Origin: Ottowia sp.
GTDB lineage: Bacteria > Pseudomonadota > Gammaproteobacteria > Burkholderiales > Burkholderiaceae_C
Assembly: GCA_023228705.1 (NCBI GenBank)
Contig: JALOAS010000050.1
Location: 1 to 22,895, forward strand
Direction of reading: 5' to 3'
Length of the DNA stretch: 22,895 bases
Shown here: piece by piece, positions 7,646 to 15,653 of the stretch
Numbering within the stretch: the stretch's first letter is position 1
Layout of the letters: the number at the start of each line of letters is the position of its first letter
Translations under genes and position numbers: made by a program
Notes under the pieces: model-generated
The model's database searches: none
What the model was told of the DNA's origin: nothing
Seen by the model: only the letters and a program-made list of their open reading frames with translations

Positions 7646-9883
7646 TCAGCCGGCCAGCGCCGCCAGCGCGTCGTTGAACGTCTGGCTGGGGCGCATGACG
7701 GCCTTGATCTTCTGCGGGTCCGCGCGGTAGTAGCCACCGGTGTCAACGGCCTGGCCCTGCACGTCGGCGAGCTCTTGCACGATTTTCTGCTCATTCTGCG
7801 CGAGCGCGTCAGCCAGCGGCTTGAATTTGGCCGCCAGTTCCGCATCGTCCGTTTGCCTGGCCAGCTCCTGCGCCCAGTACAGGGCCAGGTAGAAGTGGCT
7901 GCCGCGGTTGTCCAGCTCGCCGGTCTTGCGGCGCGGGCTCTGGTCGTTGTCAAGCAGGGTGCCGGTGGCGGCGTCCAGCGTCTTGGCCAGCAAGGTGGCC
8001 TGCGTGTTGCCGGTCTTGCGACCCAGGTCTTCCATGCTCACGGCCAGCGCCAGGAACTCGCCCAGCGAGTCCCAGCGCAGGTGGTTTTCTTCCGCCAGCT
8101 GCGCCACGTGGCGCGGCGCCGAGCCACCGGCGCCCGTTTCATACATGCCACCGCCGGCCATGAGCGGCACGATGGACAGCATCTTGGCGCTGGTGCCCAG
8201 CTCCAGGATGGGGAACAGGTCGGTGAGGTAGTCGCGCAGGATGTTGCCGGTGGCGCTGATGGTGTCCTGGCCCCGGATGACGCGCTCCAGCGTGTAGCGC
8301 ATGGCGCGCACCTGGCTCATGATCTGGATATCCAGGCCCTCGGTGTCGTGCTCGTGCAGGTACATCCTGACCTTGGTGATGACCTCGTTCTCGTGCGGGC
8401 GGTACGGGTCGAGCCAGAACACCACCGGCATGCCCGAGTCGCGCGCGCGGGTGACCGCCAGCCGGACCCAGTCGCGGATGGCGTCGTCCTTGGCCTGGCA
8501 CAGGCGCCAGATGTCGCCGGCTTCCACCTCCTGGCTCATCAGCACCTCGCCGGTGGCAACGTCGGTGATGTTGGCGGTGCCGTCTTCCGGGATTTCAAAG
8601 GTCTTGTCGTGCGAGCCGTATTCTTCGGCCTGGCGTGCCATGAGGCCCACGTTGGGGACTGTGCCCATGGTGGCCGGGTCAAAGGCGCCGTGCCACTTGC
8701 AGAAGTTGATCATCTCCTGGTAGATGCGGGCAAAGGTGGATTCCGGCTGCACGGCCTTGACTTCCTTCAAGCGGCCGTCGGCGCCCCACATCTTGCCGCC
8801 GTTGCGGATCATCGCCGGCATGGAAGCGTCCACGATCACGTCGCTGGGCGAGTGAAAGCAGGTGATGCCGTTGTCCGAATCGACCATGGCCAGCTCGGGA
8901 CGGTGCTGGTGGCAGGCGCGGATGTCGGCATGGATCTCTTCCTGCACGCTCTTGGGCAGCTGCTTGATCTTGGTGTAGAGGTCGACCATGCCGTTGTTGA
9001 CGTTGACGCCCAGCTCGTCCAGCAGCTTCTGGTGCTTTTCAAAGGCATCCTTGTAGAAAACGCGCACGCAGTGGCCAAAGACGATGGGGTGCGAGACCTT
9101 CATCATGGTTGCCTTCACGTGCAGCGAGAACATGATGCCGGCGCGGTGCGCGTCGGCGATCTGCTCCTCGTAGAACCTGAGCAGCGCCTTTTTGCTCATG
9201 AACATGGAGTCGATGATCTCGCGGTCTTCCAGCGGAATTTCCGGCTTGAGCACCAGCGTCTGGCCGTTTCGGGTGATGAGCTCCATCCTGACGGTGCGCG
9301 CGCCTTCCACGGTCATGGATTTTTCGCCGTTGTAGAAGTCGCCTTCCATCATGTGCGAGACGTGCGAGCGCGACCAGGGCACCCATTCGCCCATGCTGTG
9401 CGGGTGCCTGCGCGCGTATTCCTTGACAGCGCGCGGCGCGCGGCGGTCGGAGTTGCCCTGGCGCAGCACCGGGTTGACGTTGCTGCCTATGCAGCGCGCG
9501 TAACGCGCGTGAATTTCCTTTTCCTCGTCAGTCTGGGGGTTTTCCGGGTAGTCGGGAATGTCGTAGCCCTGGCCCTGCAGCTCGCTCACCGCCGCCTTGA
9601 GCTGCGCCACCGACGCGCTGATGTTGGGCAGCTTGATGATGTTGGCCTCGGGCCTGAGCGCCAGCTCGCCCAGCGCCTTGAGGTGGTCCGGCACCCGTTG
9701 CGCCTCGTCCAGGCGCTCGGGGAACTGCGCGAGGATGCGACTGCCCAGCGATATGTCGCTGGTCTCAACGGCAATTCCCGCGGTACCGGCAAAGGCGCGC
9801 ACGATGGGCAGCAACGATGCCGTGGCCAGCGCGGGCGCCTCGTCGGTGACCGTGTAGACGATGGTGGGTTGTTGGGTTGGCAA
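7646..9883 (-). CDS. icd: monomeric NADP-dependent isocitrate dehydrogenase
   Basis: The 745-residue protein is a full-length monomeric isocitrate dehydrogenase (EC 1.1.1.42), which converts isocitrate to 2-oxoglutarate with NADP in the cytosolic TCA cycle. Its opening TIVYTVTDEAPALAT, the NIIKLPNISAS segment at about 79-89, and the stretch SNVNPVLRQGNSDRRAP at about 134-150 are typical of this monomeric type (about 740 residues), which is unrelated in length to the 45-kDa dimeric enzyme. The start codon is TTG at 9883. It is supported by a perfect AGGAGG seven bases upstream and by agreement with the family N-terminus; there is no better ATG. The gene is separated from the upstream gene by 151 bases and ends ten bases before the toxin remnant. 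Confidence 0.96.
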   Translation of the reverse strand: MPTQQPTIVYTVTDEAPALATASLLPIVRAFAGTAGIAVETSDISLGSRILAQFPERLDEAQRVPDHLKALGELALRPEANIIKLPNISASVAQLKAAVSELQGQGYDIPDYPENPQTDEEKEIHARYARCIGSNVNPVLRQGNSDRRAPRAVKEYARRHPHSMGEWVPWSRSHVSHMMEGDFYNGEKSMTVEGARTVRMELITRNGQTLVLKPEIPLEDREIIDSMFMSKKALLRFYEEQIADAHRAGIMFSLHVKATMMKVSHPIVFGHCVRVFYKDAFEKHQKLLDELGVNVNNGMVDLYTKIKQLPKSVQEEIHADIRACHQHRPELAMVDSDNGITCFHSPSDVIVDASMPAMIRNGGKMWGADGRLKEVKAVQPESTFARIYQEMINFCKWHGAFDPATMGTVPNVGLMARQAEEYGSHDKTFEIPEDGTANITDVATGEVLMSQEVEAGDIWRLCQAKDDAIRDWVRLAVTRARDSGMPVVFWLDPYRPHENEVITKVRMYLHEHDTEGLDIQIMSQVRAMRYTLERVIRGQDTISATGNILRDYLTDLFPILELGTSAKMLSIVPLMAGGGMYETGAGGSAPRHVAQLAEENHLRWDSLGEFLALAVSMEDLGRKTGNTQATLLAKTLDAATGTLLDNDQSPRRKTGELDNRGSHFYLALYWAQELARQTDDAELAAKFKPLADALAQNEQKIVQELADVQGQAVDTGGYYRADPQKIKAVMRPSQTFNDALAALAG

Positions 9884-9890
9884 GACTGGC

Positions 9891-9896
9891 CCTCCT
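9891..9896 (-). promoter_or_regulatory. strong Shine-Dalgarno deciding the TTG start of icd
   Basis: On the minus strand AGGAGG is followed by seven bases and then TTG. This is an ideal ribosome-binding site and makes TTG at 9881-9883 the start codon. Confidence 0.8.
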
Positions 9897-10034
9897 GTTG
9901 GCAGCGTCGGCCCGTGTCATGCCGGTGCCTGCGGCCTGGCATGCGCCCGGGCGCCGGCCGATGTGGCGCTTGCGGGGACCCTGCATCCGGCCGCGCGGCC
10001 CCTGCCGGTCGCGGCCCCGCGCACGGGGCCAGGG

Positions 10035-10865
10035 TCACGCCATTCTATCCGGCCCGCGGGCGGGACCCGACTGCGCAATGATGGTCCGCAGCCGGGCGCC
10101 AAACGCCTGTATTGCCGCGTCCGACTGCAGGCCACTGGCGCTGGTGAGGAAGGGCAGCACGGCAACCACCGTGCCGTCGTCGTTGCGGCCCCAGGACAGC
10201 TGCCTGCCCGCGATGGGCTCGTGTACAAACAGCGCGGCCGGGTCCATGAACGCGGCATGAAACCGGGCGCCGTACGTCTTGCCCAGTGCCATGACCAGGC
10301 GCGGCCGGCAGGCGCGGGCCCAGGCGCGCAGCTGCGGCAGCCGGTGCGCGTCGCACCAGGCCAGGTAGTCTGCCTTGCGGGCAAAGCCGGTGGTCTGCGC
10401 CAGTGCCTCGTTCCAGCGGCCAGGCCGGGTGTCGGCAAAGGCCAACGGGTACAGGTTGAGCCGACAAAACCCATGCGCGCCCTGGGTGAATGGCTGCTCC
10501 TGCTCGGCAAACTGCCGGTACTCGGCCACGTGGCCGCCGGCCAGCGCCGCAAGCAGCTTGGCGATGCGGCGCGTGAAGCTGTGTGCCAGGTTGCAGCGCC
10601 AGTGCGCGTAACCAGGTGCGGGCCGGGACACGTCCGCGCTGCGGATTTGCGCGGCCAGCGCCTGCGCGTCAACGATGCGCGCGGCACCCGGCTCTATTCC
10701 GCACACCCAAATGGACGGGTGGCGCGGGCCGCCCATGTCGCCGCCGTCGCTGCCCGAGTAGCCCAGGCACCAGGCGCGAAACGCAGCCTGCGTTGCCGCC
10801 AGGGTTGATCCGCGGCGCGGCAGGCGCAGGGCCGGGTCGCTCACTGGCGCAGTCGGTCCACCCAT
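10035..10865 (-). CDS. conserved protein, possibly uracil-DNA-glycosylase-like
   Basis: The protein is up to 276 residues long. Recognisable patterns are WCLGYSGSDGGD, IWVCGIEPG, FCRLNLYPLAF and PRLVMALGKTY. Their order (a glycine-rich strand, a LNLYP stretch, then a LVMALG strand) resembles the uracil-DNA-glycosylase superfamily fold, but I see no firm catalytic signature, so the function is only suggested. No signal peptide or membrane helix is present. Two starts are possible: ATG at 10865, or GTG at 10844, which overlaps the stop of the thioredoxin-fold gene as GTGA; the second gives 269 residues and would be coupled. The gene is co-directional with and overlaps the thioredoxin-fold gene, so the two probably form an operon. 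A plain hypothetical protein is the alternative. Confidence 0.7.
   Translation of the reverse strand: MGGPTAPVSDPALRLPRRGSTLAATQAAFRAWCLGYSGSDGGDMGGPRHPSIWVCGIEPGAARIVDAQALAAQIRSADVSRPAPGYAHWRCNLAHSFTRRIAKLLAALAGGHVAEYRQFAEQEQPFTQGAHGFCRLNLYPLAFADTRPGRWNEALAQTTGFARKADYLAWCDAHRLPQLRAWARACRPRLVMALGKTYGARFHAAFMDPAALFVHEPIAGRQLSWGRNDDGTVVAVLPFLTSASGLQSDAAIQAFGARLRTIIAQSGPARGPDRMA
10042..10047 (-). promoter_or_regulatory. candidate -10 box (TAGAAT) for icd
   Basis: A TAGAAT hexamer lies on the minus strand within the last codons of the upstream gene, about 160 bases before the icd start. It resembles sigma-70 -10 boxes, but no convincing -35 is visible in the GC-rich sequence before it. The intergenic region 9884-10034 otherwise holds only GC-rich palindromic stretches. 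Confidence 0.25.
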
Positions 10866-11398
10866 TTTTCAACCGGATCGCCGCTGCCCAGGTCAGCCTG
10901 AACCAGGCCATCGACCATGAACGTGGGCGACACGTGTATGCCGTTCTGGCGCGCGTACTTGCAGTGCCACCTGATCTCGCGGTCCAGATTCGGGATGGCA
11001 AACGCCGCGCGCAGCGCGATCCCGCTGTGCGCTTCCAGGCGGGCAATGAGCTGGTTGGGCGTGGTGTCCATGTTGGCGCCGCCCGCGTGGTGCTCAAATT
11101 CGTATTCATCGCGGTGCGCGCCTATGGCGTCCATGACTTGGCGCGCAGCGTCCCGCCCCTCGGGCAGCGTTGACGCAGCGACGATGCAGCGCACGAGCAC
11201 GCCGGAAAACATGTGCCAGGGCTGCGACTGCAGGCGGATCTTGACAGTGGCGTTGTCGGCGCCGGCCTGCTCGAGCAGCGCGTCCAGCTTGCTCAGCGCC
11301 TTGATGGAATACGGGCAGGTCGGCTCCAGGAACATCTCGAAAACGCGCGGCCCGTGACCCCAGTGCAGCGGGTCGGCGCGCCAGTCTTCAGCGGGCAT
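10841..11398 (-). CDS. thioredoxin-fold protein with CPYS active site
   Basis: The 185-residue protein has a thioredoxin-like fold: strand VFEMFLEPT followed by CPYS at 28-31, an all-helical insertion, and a VSPTFMVDG segment near the C-terminus that supplies the usual cis-proline. The second active-site cysteine is replaced by serine, so it would work as a monothiol (reductase- or isomerase-like) rather than as a dithiol oxidase. No signal peptide is present, so it is probably cytosolic. The start at 11398 is preferred over an upstream ATG at 11470 because a CGGAGG ribosome-binding site lies five bases before it and the family-like sequence begins there. It overlaps the downstream uracil-DNA-glycosylase-like gene. 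Confidence 0.78.
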   Translation of the reverse strand: MPAEDWRADPLHWGHGPRVFEMFLEPTCPYSIKALSKLDALLEQAGADNATVKIRLQSQPWHMFSGVLVRCIVAASTLPEGRDAARQVMDAIGAHRDEYEFEHHAGGANMDTTPNQLIARLEAHSGIALRAAFAIPNLDREIRWHCKYARQNGIHVSPTFMVDGLVQADLGSGDPVEKWVDRLRQ

Positions 11399-11403
11399 GA
11401 ATA

Positions 11404-11409
11404 CCTCCG
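11404..11409 (-). promoter_or_regulatory. Shine-Dalgarno deciding the start of the thioredoxin-fold gene
   Basis: CGGAGG on the minus strand stands five bases before ATG 11398. It rules in the 185-residue form over the longer open frame that begins at 11470. Confidence 0.75.
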
Positions 11410-11447
11410 GTTGGATGTGGGCGGTGGGTCTCACCGATGCGCCATCC

Positions 11448-11470
11448 ATTATGGGCGTGGCGCGTGCCAC
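11448..11470 (-). promoter_or_regulatory. candidate promoter/operator upstream of the thioredoxin-fold gene
   Basis: In the 85-base gap behind the ABC permease gene, the minus strand reads GTGGC-ACGC-GCCAC (11457-11470), a perfect short inverted repeat. A CATAAT hexamer (11448-11453), close to a -10 box, follows directly. No good -35 is seen, and the inverted repeat occupies the spacer position, where an operator could act. It could equally be a weak hairpin terminating the permease transcript. Confidence 0.3.
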
Positions 11471-11483
11471 CCTGGCCCGTGCC

Positions 11484-13970
11484 TCAGCGGCGCAGCAGCG
11501 CCAGCGGCGGCGTGCGCAGCACGCGGCGCGTTCCGGCCAGGCCCAGCAGCGCCACCACCACGGCGGCGACGAGCGCAGTCAGCAGCAAGGCCGTCCACGG
11601 CGGCCGGAACGCCTTGATTTCAAACACGGCGTGCGCCAGCCACGCGCCGCCCGCGGCGGCAGCCAGCAACGCGATGAGTGCAGAGATGGCGCCAAGCAGG
11701 CCAAATTCGCAGAGTGCGGCCAGCCGCAGCTGGCGGCGGCTGGCGCCCAGGGTGCGCAGCAGCGCGGCTTCGTGGCGGCGTTCGGCCGCGCTCATGGTCA
11801 GCGCCGCAGCCAGCACCAGCGCGCCGGCAACCAGGCTGAACGCAAGGACCCAGCGCGCGGCGGCGCTCACCTGCTCGACGATGTCGCGCGCGCGGTCCAG
11901 CAATGCGTCTACGTCTATGAGCGACAGGTTGGCAAAGTCGCGCGAGAAGCCGGCCAGCGCGTCGGCGCGCTGCGGTGGCAGGTAGAAGCTGGCGATCCAG
12001 GTGTGCGGCAGGTCAGCGCCGTGCGCCACGTCGAGCATGACAAAGAAGTTGACGTTGAAGCCACTCCAGTCCACTGCTCGCAAACTGGTGACGCGGGCGT
12101 CCAGGCGCTGCTCGCCCACCTGCAGCCCGAGCGTATCACCCGGTTTCAGCCCCAGGCGCTGCGCCCAGCCCGCATCCAGCGAGACTTCGGCCCGCTCCGG
12201 ATTCGGCGATAGCCACTGGCCGGCCACGACGCGGTTGTCCGGGGGCAGCTGGGCGCGCCAGGTCAGGCGCAGCTGCTGCGCGGCCTGCGGGGCCGCGTCG
12301 TCGCCATCCGATGACTGGCGCTGCGCGACGTCCTGGCCGTTGATGTGCGTCAGCTTGCCGACGGCCACGGGCAGGCTGTTGTAGCCGCTGGCGCCCAGTT
12401 GCCTGAGGGCGCCTGCCACCTGCTCCTGCTGCGCTGTCTGCAGGTTGACGATGAACCAGTTGGGCGTGTCCGGCGGCAGCTCCTGCCGCCAGTTCTCGAG
12501 CAGCGCAGGACCGATGACCGCCAGCAGCAGCAGCGCAGTCAGCCCCAGCGCAATCGCGCAGCTCTGCAGCACGCTGAGCAGGCGGCGCCGCGCCAGCGCG
12601 CTGGCGCCCAGCCGCAGGCCGGGGTGCAGGCGCGCGGCCCAGCGCCGGATCAGCCACAGGCCGGCCAGCGTCAGGACAACAGCAAACGCCGTGGCACCGG
12701 CCAGCACGCCGGCGACCACGCCAGCCATGCGCCAGCCGTCGGCCTGCAGCGCAAGCAGACCGGCGGCGACCGCCAGCGGCAGCAGGTACAGCGCGCCATA
12801 GGCGCGCGCGCTGCGCACCGTGCTGCGCTGGAAGACGGCAATGGGCGGCACCGCTTTCAGCCGCGCCAGCGGCGGCAGGGCAAACCCGAGCAGGACCGCC
12901 AGGCCCGCCCCTGCCGCGGCCAGCGCAGGCGCCATCGGCAGCGGCGCCCTCTGGCCGGCGGCCGGCAGCACGCCCTGCGCATAGGCAAAGGCCAGTGCCG
13001 ACAGCAGCAGCGCCAGCAAGGCGCCCAGCAGCGCAGCCAGAAGCGCGGGCAGCATCAGCGTCCACAGCAGGCTGCCAAAGACCACGCGCGAGGGCGCGCC
13101 CAGCGCACGCAGCAGCGCCACCTCGCTGGTCTTGCGCCGCGCGTAGCGCGTGGCCGACAGTGCAACGGCAATTCCCGCGAGCAGCGCGGACAGCAGCGCG
13201 GACAGCCTGAGAAAGGCAGTGGCGCGGGCAAAGGGCCGCGCCAGCTGCTGCTGCACGCGCTCGGGTGAAATGCGCTGCGCGTCGCTGGGCAGCTGCGGCT
13301 CGACCTGGCTGCGCCAGGCCTTGACCGCGGCCAGGTCGCCGGCGACCAGCAGGCGGTGCGTGGCACGGCTGCCCGCGCCCAGCAGGCCGGACGCCTCGGC
13401 ATCGGCGCGGGACATGACCGCTGCCGGCGCCAGCGCAACGATGCCCCCGGTGCCCGGCTGCTGGCGCAGCTCGCCGGCCACCTGCAGGTCCATGCCGCCC
13501 ACCTGCACCGCATCGCCCACGCGCAGCTGCAGCGCGGCCAGCGCGCGGTGGTCCAGGTAAATCTGGCCGGGCTCCGGTGCATGGGTGGCCACGGCCGGCC
13601 CGGTGCCATGCGCAACCAGCAGCTTGCCGCGCAGCGGCCAGCTGGCGTCGGCTGCGACCACCGACAGCAGCTGGCTGCGGTCGCCGGCAAAGGCCACCGA
13701 GGGAAATTCCGCCGCGCGGCTGGTGGCCAGCCCCAGCGACTGCGCGGCCTGCCCCAGCTGCGGCGGCAAGGGGCCGGCCGCCTGCACGCCAGCGTCGCCG
13801 CCTATGAGTTCGGCAGCGCTGAGCAACACGGCCTGCTGCATGCGCGCAGCCAGCGTTGCCACCGTGCCCATGGCCAGCACGGCCAGGAAAAGGGCGGCGG
13901 TCAGCGTGCGCAGCTCGGGCAGCCGCCACTGGCGGCGCAGGTTGCGCAGCGCCAGGCGCGAAGCGATCAT
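11484..13970 (-). CDS. ybbP: YbbP-like FtsX-family ABC transporter permease
   Basis: The 828-residue inner-membrane protein has an N-terminal membrane segment (about 22-43), a large periplasmic region, a cluster of hydrophobic helices in the middle (about 250-500), a second periplasmic region, and a C-terminal FtsX-type domain with three helices (about 705-825) ending in the cytoplasmic TRRVLRTPPLALLRR tail. This two-FtsX-domain layout and length match the YbbP family (E. coli YbbP is about 800 residues). With the ATPase gene just upstream it forms a type VII-like ABC system thought to act mechanically on lipids or hydrophobic compounds in the inner membrane. The start follows the ATPase stop by 13 bases. 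Very high GC and alanine/leucine bias are as in neighbouring genes. Confidence 0.9.
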   Translation of the reverse strand: MIASRLALRNLRRQWRLPELRTLTAALFLAVLAMGTVATLAARMQQAVLLSAAELIGGDAGVQAAGPLPPQLGQAAQSLGLATSRAAEFPSVAFAGDRSQLLSVVAADASWPLRGKLLVAHGTGPAVATHAPEPGQIYLDHRALAALQLRVGDAVQVGGMDLQVAGELRQQPGTGGIVALAPAAVMSRADAEASGLLGAGSRATHRLLVAGDLAAVKAWRSQVEPQLPSDAQRISPERVQQQLARPFARATAFLRLSALLSALLAGIAVALSATRYARRKTSEVALLRALGAPSRVVFGSLLWTLMLPALLAALLGALLALLLSALAFAYAQGVLPAAGQRAPLPMAPALAAAGAGLAVLLGFALPPLARLKAVPPIAVFQRSTVRSARAYGALYLLPLAVAAGLLALQADGWRMAGVVAGVLAGATAFAVVLTLAGLWLIRRWAARLHPGLRLGASALARRRLLSVLQSCAIALGLTALLLLAVIGPALLENWRQELPPDTPNWFIVNLQTAQQEQVAGALRQLGASGYNSLPVAVGKLTHINGQDVAQRQSSDGDDAAPQAAQQLRLTWRAQLPPDNRVVAGQWLSPNPERAEVSLDAGWAQRLGLKPGDTLGLQVGEQRLDARVTSLRAVDWSGFNVNFFVMLDVAHGADLPHTWIASFYLPPQRADALAGFSRDFANLSLIDVDALLDRARDIVEQVSAAARWVLAFSLVAGALVLAAALTMSAAERRHEAALLRTLGASRRQLRLAALCEFGLLGAISALIALLAAAAGGAWLAHAVFEIKAFRPPWTALLLTALVAAVVVALLGLAGTRRVLRTPPLALLRR

Positions 13971-13983
13971 GCCCAGGATACTT

Positions 13984-14652
13984 TCACCGCGCCACCGCCC
14001 GACCGTCGACCAGCGCGTAGCCGCGCTGGCAACGCGCGGCCAGTGCCTGGTCGTGCGTGACCACTACCAGCGTGGTGTGGTGCTGCGCGTTGAGTCCAAA
14101 AAGCAGGCGCGCGATGGCGTCGCGGCTGTGGTGGTCCAGGTTTCCGGTGGGCTCGTCGGCAAAGAGAACGCGCGGCTGGTGCACAAAGGCGCGGGCAATC
14201 GCCACGCGCTGCTGCTCGCCGCCGGAGAGCTGGTACGGAAAGTGGCGCCGCCGCGCCTGCAGGCCCACGGCGTCCAGCGCCTGGCGCGCGCGCGCCGTGG
14301 CGTCTGCTGCAGCGGCCAGCTCCAGCGGCAGCATCACGTTTTCTTCTGCCGTCAGCGCCGGCAGCAAGTGAAACGACTGGAACACGAAGCCGACCTGCTG
14401 CAGCCGCAAGCGGGCGCGCGCTTCTTCGTCCATGGCGTGCAGCGCGTGGCCAGCCAGCTCGACGCGGCCCGAGCTGGGCCGGTCCAGCCCGGCCAGCAGG
14501 CCCAGCAGCGTCGTCTTGCCCGATCCGGACGCGCCCGTGATCGCCACCGTCTCGCCAGCGGCCACGGCCAGGCTGATATCGTCGAGAATATCGATCCGCC
14601 CTGCCGGGCCCTGCACATGCTTGCACAGCCTGCTTGCCACGATGACCGTCAT
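13984..14652 (-). CDS. ybbA: YbbA-like ABC transporter ATP-binding protein
   Basis: The 222-residue ABC ATPase shows Walker A GASGSGKT at 40-47, a Q-loop in VGFVFQSFHLLP at 87-98, signature LSGGEQQR at 142-149, Walker B RVLFADEP at 161-168, D-loop GNLD at 170-173 and an H-loop histidine in VVVTHD at 196-201. It belongs to the MacB/LolD-type group that partners FtsX-like permeases, and the partner gene lies 13 bases downstream. The start at 14652 is chosen because family-like sequence begins there (MTVIVASRLCKHV); the longer open frame upstream is the shadow of tesA. The ATG overlaps the start codon of divergent tesA, an arrangement that matches ybbA-tesA in enterobacteria. Confidence 0.94.
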   Translation of the reverse strand: MTVIVASRLCKHVQGPAGRIDILDDISLAVAAGETVAITGASGSGKTTLLGLLAGLDRPSSGRVELAGHALHAMDEEARARLRLQQVGFVFQSFHLLPALTAEENVMLPLELAAAADATARARQALDAVGLQARRRHFPYQLSGGEQQRVAIARAFVHQPRVLFADEPTGNLDHHSRDAIARLLFGLNAQHHTTLVVVTHDQALAARCQRGYALVDGRAVAR

Positions 14653-14653
14653 G
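14642..14653. promoter_or_regulatory. palindromic overlap of two divergent start codons
   Basis: ATGACCGTCAT is a palindrome around one central base. The minus strand uses ATG 14652-14650 for ybbA. The plus strand offers ATG 14642 and ATG 14651 for tesA. There is no intergenic DNA, so each promoter must lie inside the other gene. Confidence 0.7.
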
Positions 14654-15295
14654 CGTACTCGCCTGCCCCTGTTCCTGCTGATCCTGCTATTGTCGCTGCC
14701 GCTGGCCACTGCTGCGGCGGCACCGGGCCGCGTGCTGCTGCTGGGTGATTCGCTGTCGGCCGCGCACAACATTCCGGTGGCCGGCTCCTGGCCGCAGCTG
14801 CTGGCCAAGCGGCTGGCCGAGCGCGAGCCGCCGCTGGAGCTGGTCAACGCCAGCATCAGCGGCGAAACCACGGCGGCGGGGCTGGCGCGACTGCCCGGCC
14901 TGTTGCAGCGCCACGCGCCGCAGCTGCTCATCCTCGAGCTGGGCGCCAACGACGGCCTGCGTGGTCTGCCACTACAGCAAATCCGCGACAACCTGGCGGC
15001 CATGATGGACCTGGCCAGCGACGCCGGTGCCCGCGTCCTGCTGCTGGGCATCGAGCTGCCCGTCAACTACGGACCGCAATACCGCGACGGCCTGCGCGCC
15101 ATCTACCAGCAGCTGGCGCAGGACAAGGACACCGCGCTGCTGCCCTTTTTGCTGCAGGACGTGGCGCTGGATGCCACGCTGATGCAGGCCGACGGCCTGC
15201 ACCCCACCGCCGCCGCGCAGCCGCGCCTGCTGCACAACGTCTGGCAGGTACTGGCGCCGCTGCTTGATGAATGGCAAGCGACGGATGACGGATGA
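14651..15295 (+). CDS. tesA: TesA-like GDSL esterase/lysophospholipase, exported
   Basis: The 214-residue protein begins with a signal peptide (MRTRLPLF, then a long leucine run, likely cleaved after ATAAAA near residue 24). The mature part is an SGNH/GDSL hydrolase: block I LLLGDSLS with catalytic S34, block II glycine G71 in ISGETT, block III GAND with N100, and block V DGLHP with D181 and H184. This is the TesA family, periplasmic thioesterase I/protease I/lysophospholipase L1. An alternative start at 14642 would add three residues. The last codons and the stop lie inside the inverted end repeat of the intergenic element, so the TDDG tail was supplied by that element. It is divergent from ybbA/ybbP, a linkage also found in E. 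coli, which suggests a common role in envelope lipid handling. Confidence 0.92.
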   Translation: MRTRLPLFLLILLLSLPLATAAAAPGRVLLLGDSLSAAHNIPVAGSWPQLLAKRLAEREPPLELVNASISGETTAAGLARLPGLLQRHAPQLLILELGANDGLRGLPLQQIRDNLAAMMDLASDAGARVLLLGIELPVNYGPQYRDGLRAIYQQLAQDKDTALLPFLLQDVALDATLMQADGLHPTAAAQPRLLHNVWQVLAPLLDEWQATDDG

Positions 15296-15430
15296 CCTCG
15301 CTGCCGCATCGATGATTGCGGCTGCGCCGCGATGATGGGAGGTTGAGCGTTGAGCGTTGGGCGTGGTGGGCACACGCTGAACGCTTGACGCCAAACCTTC
15401 ATCAGCCGCCGCAGGCGGCTTTGCGTTGAG

Positions 15431-15510
15431 CGTTGGCGTTGGCGTTGGCGTTGGCGTTGGCGTTGGCGTTGGCGTTGGCGTTGGCGTTGGCGTTGGGCGT
15501 TGGGCGTTGG
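15431..15510. repeat. tandem hexamer CGTTGG, 11 units, then heptamer variants
   Basis: Eleven perfect CGTTGG units run from 15431 to 15496, followed by two GCGTTGG units to 15510. The array lies in the GTTGAGCG-rich part of the intergenic element and was probably amplified from it by slippage. The long proline-threonine open frame on the minus strand here is only a product of the repeat. Confidence 0.95.
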
Positions 15511-15623
15511 GCGTGGTGGGCACACGCTGGACGCTGAACGCCTGACGCCAAACCTTCATCAGCCGCCGCAGGCGGCTTGCATACGAGGGCCCGCAGGGGC
15601 CGAGGTCATCTGTCATTCGGAGC

Positions 15624-15653
15624 GGGGAATCGCGGCGAGGGCGCCGCTCCCAC
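15624..15653 (-). repeat. REP-like palindromic sequence
   Basis: On the minus strand the sequence begins GTGGGAGCGGCG and carries a perfect stem GCGGCG/CGCCGC with a four-base loop (15632-15647), then GATTCCCC. This head-plus-hairpin layout is that of repetitive extragenic palindromic sequences known from pseudomonads and relatives. It sits between the second and third repeat cores, in sequence (15620-15725) not shared with the other element copy. Confidence 0.5.

Noticed and set aside
7775..10081. Very long plus-strand open frame (768 codons) opposite icd
   Set aside because: It is an antisense shadow of isocitrate dehydrogenase, with valine, histidine and aspartate bias and no recognisable domain.
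12136..13929. 597-codon frame overlapping the YbbP-like gene on the same strand
   Set aside because: It is an alanine, glycine and arginine-rich frame shift shadow without domains; the permease in the other frame has clear membrane segments and FtsX domains.
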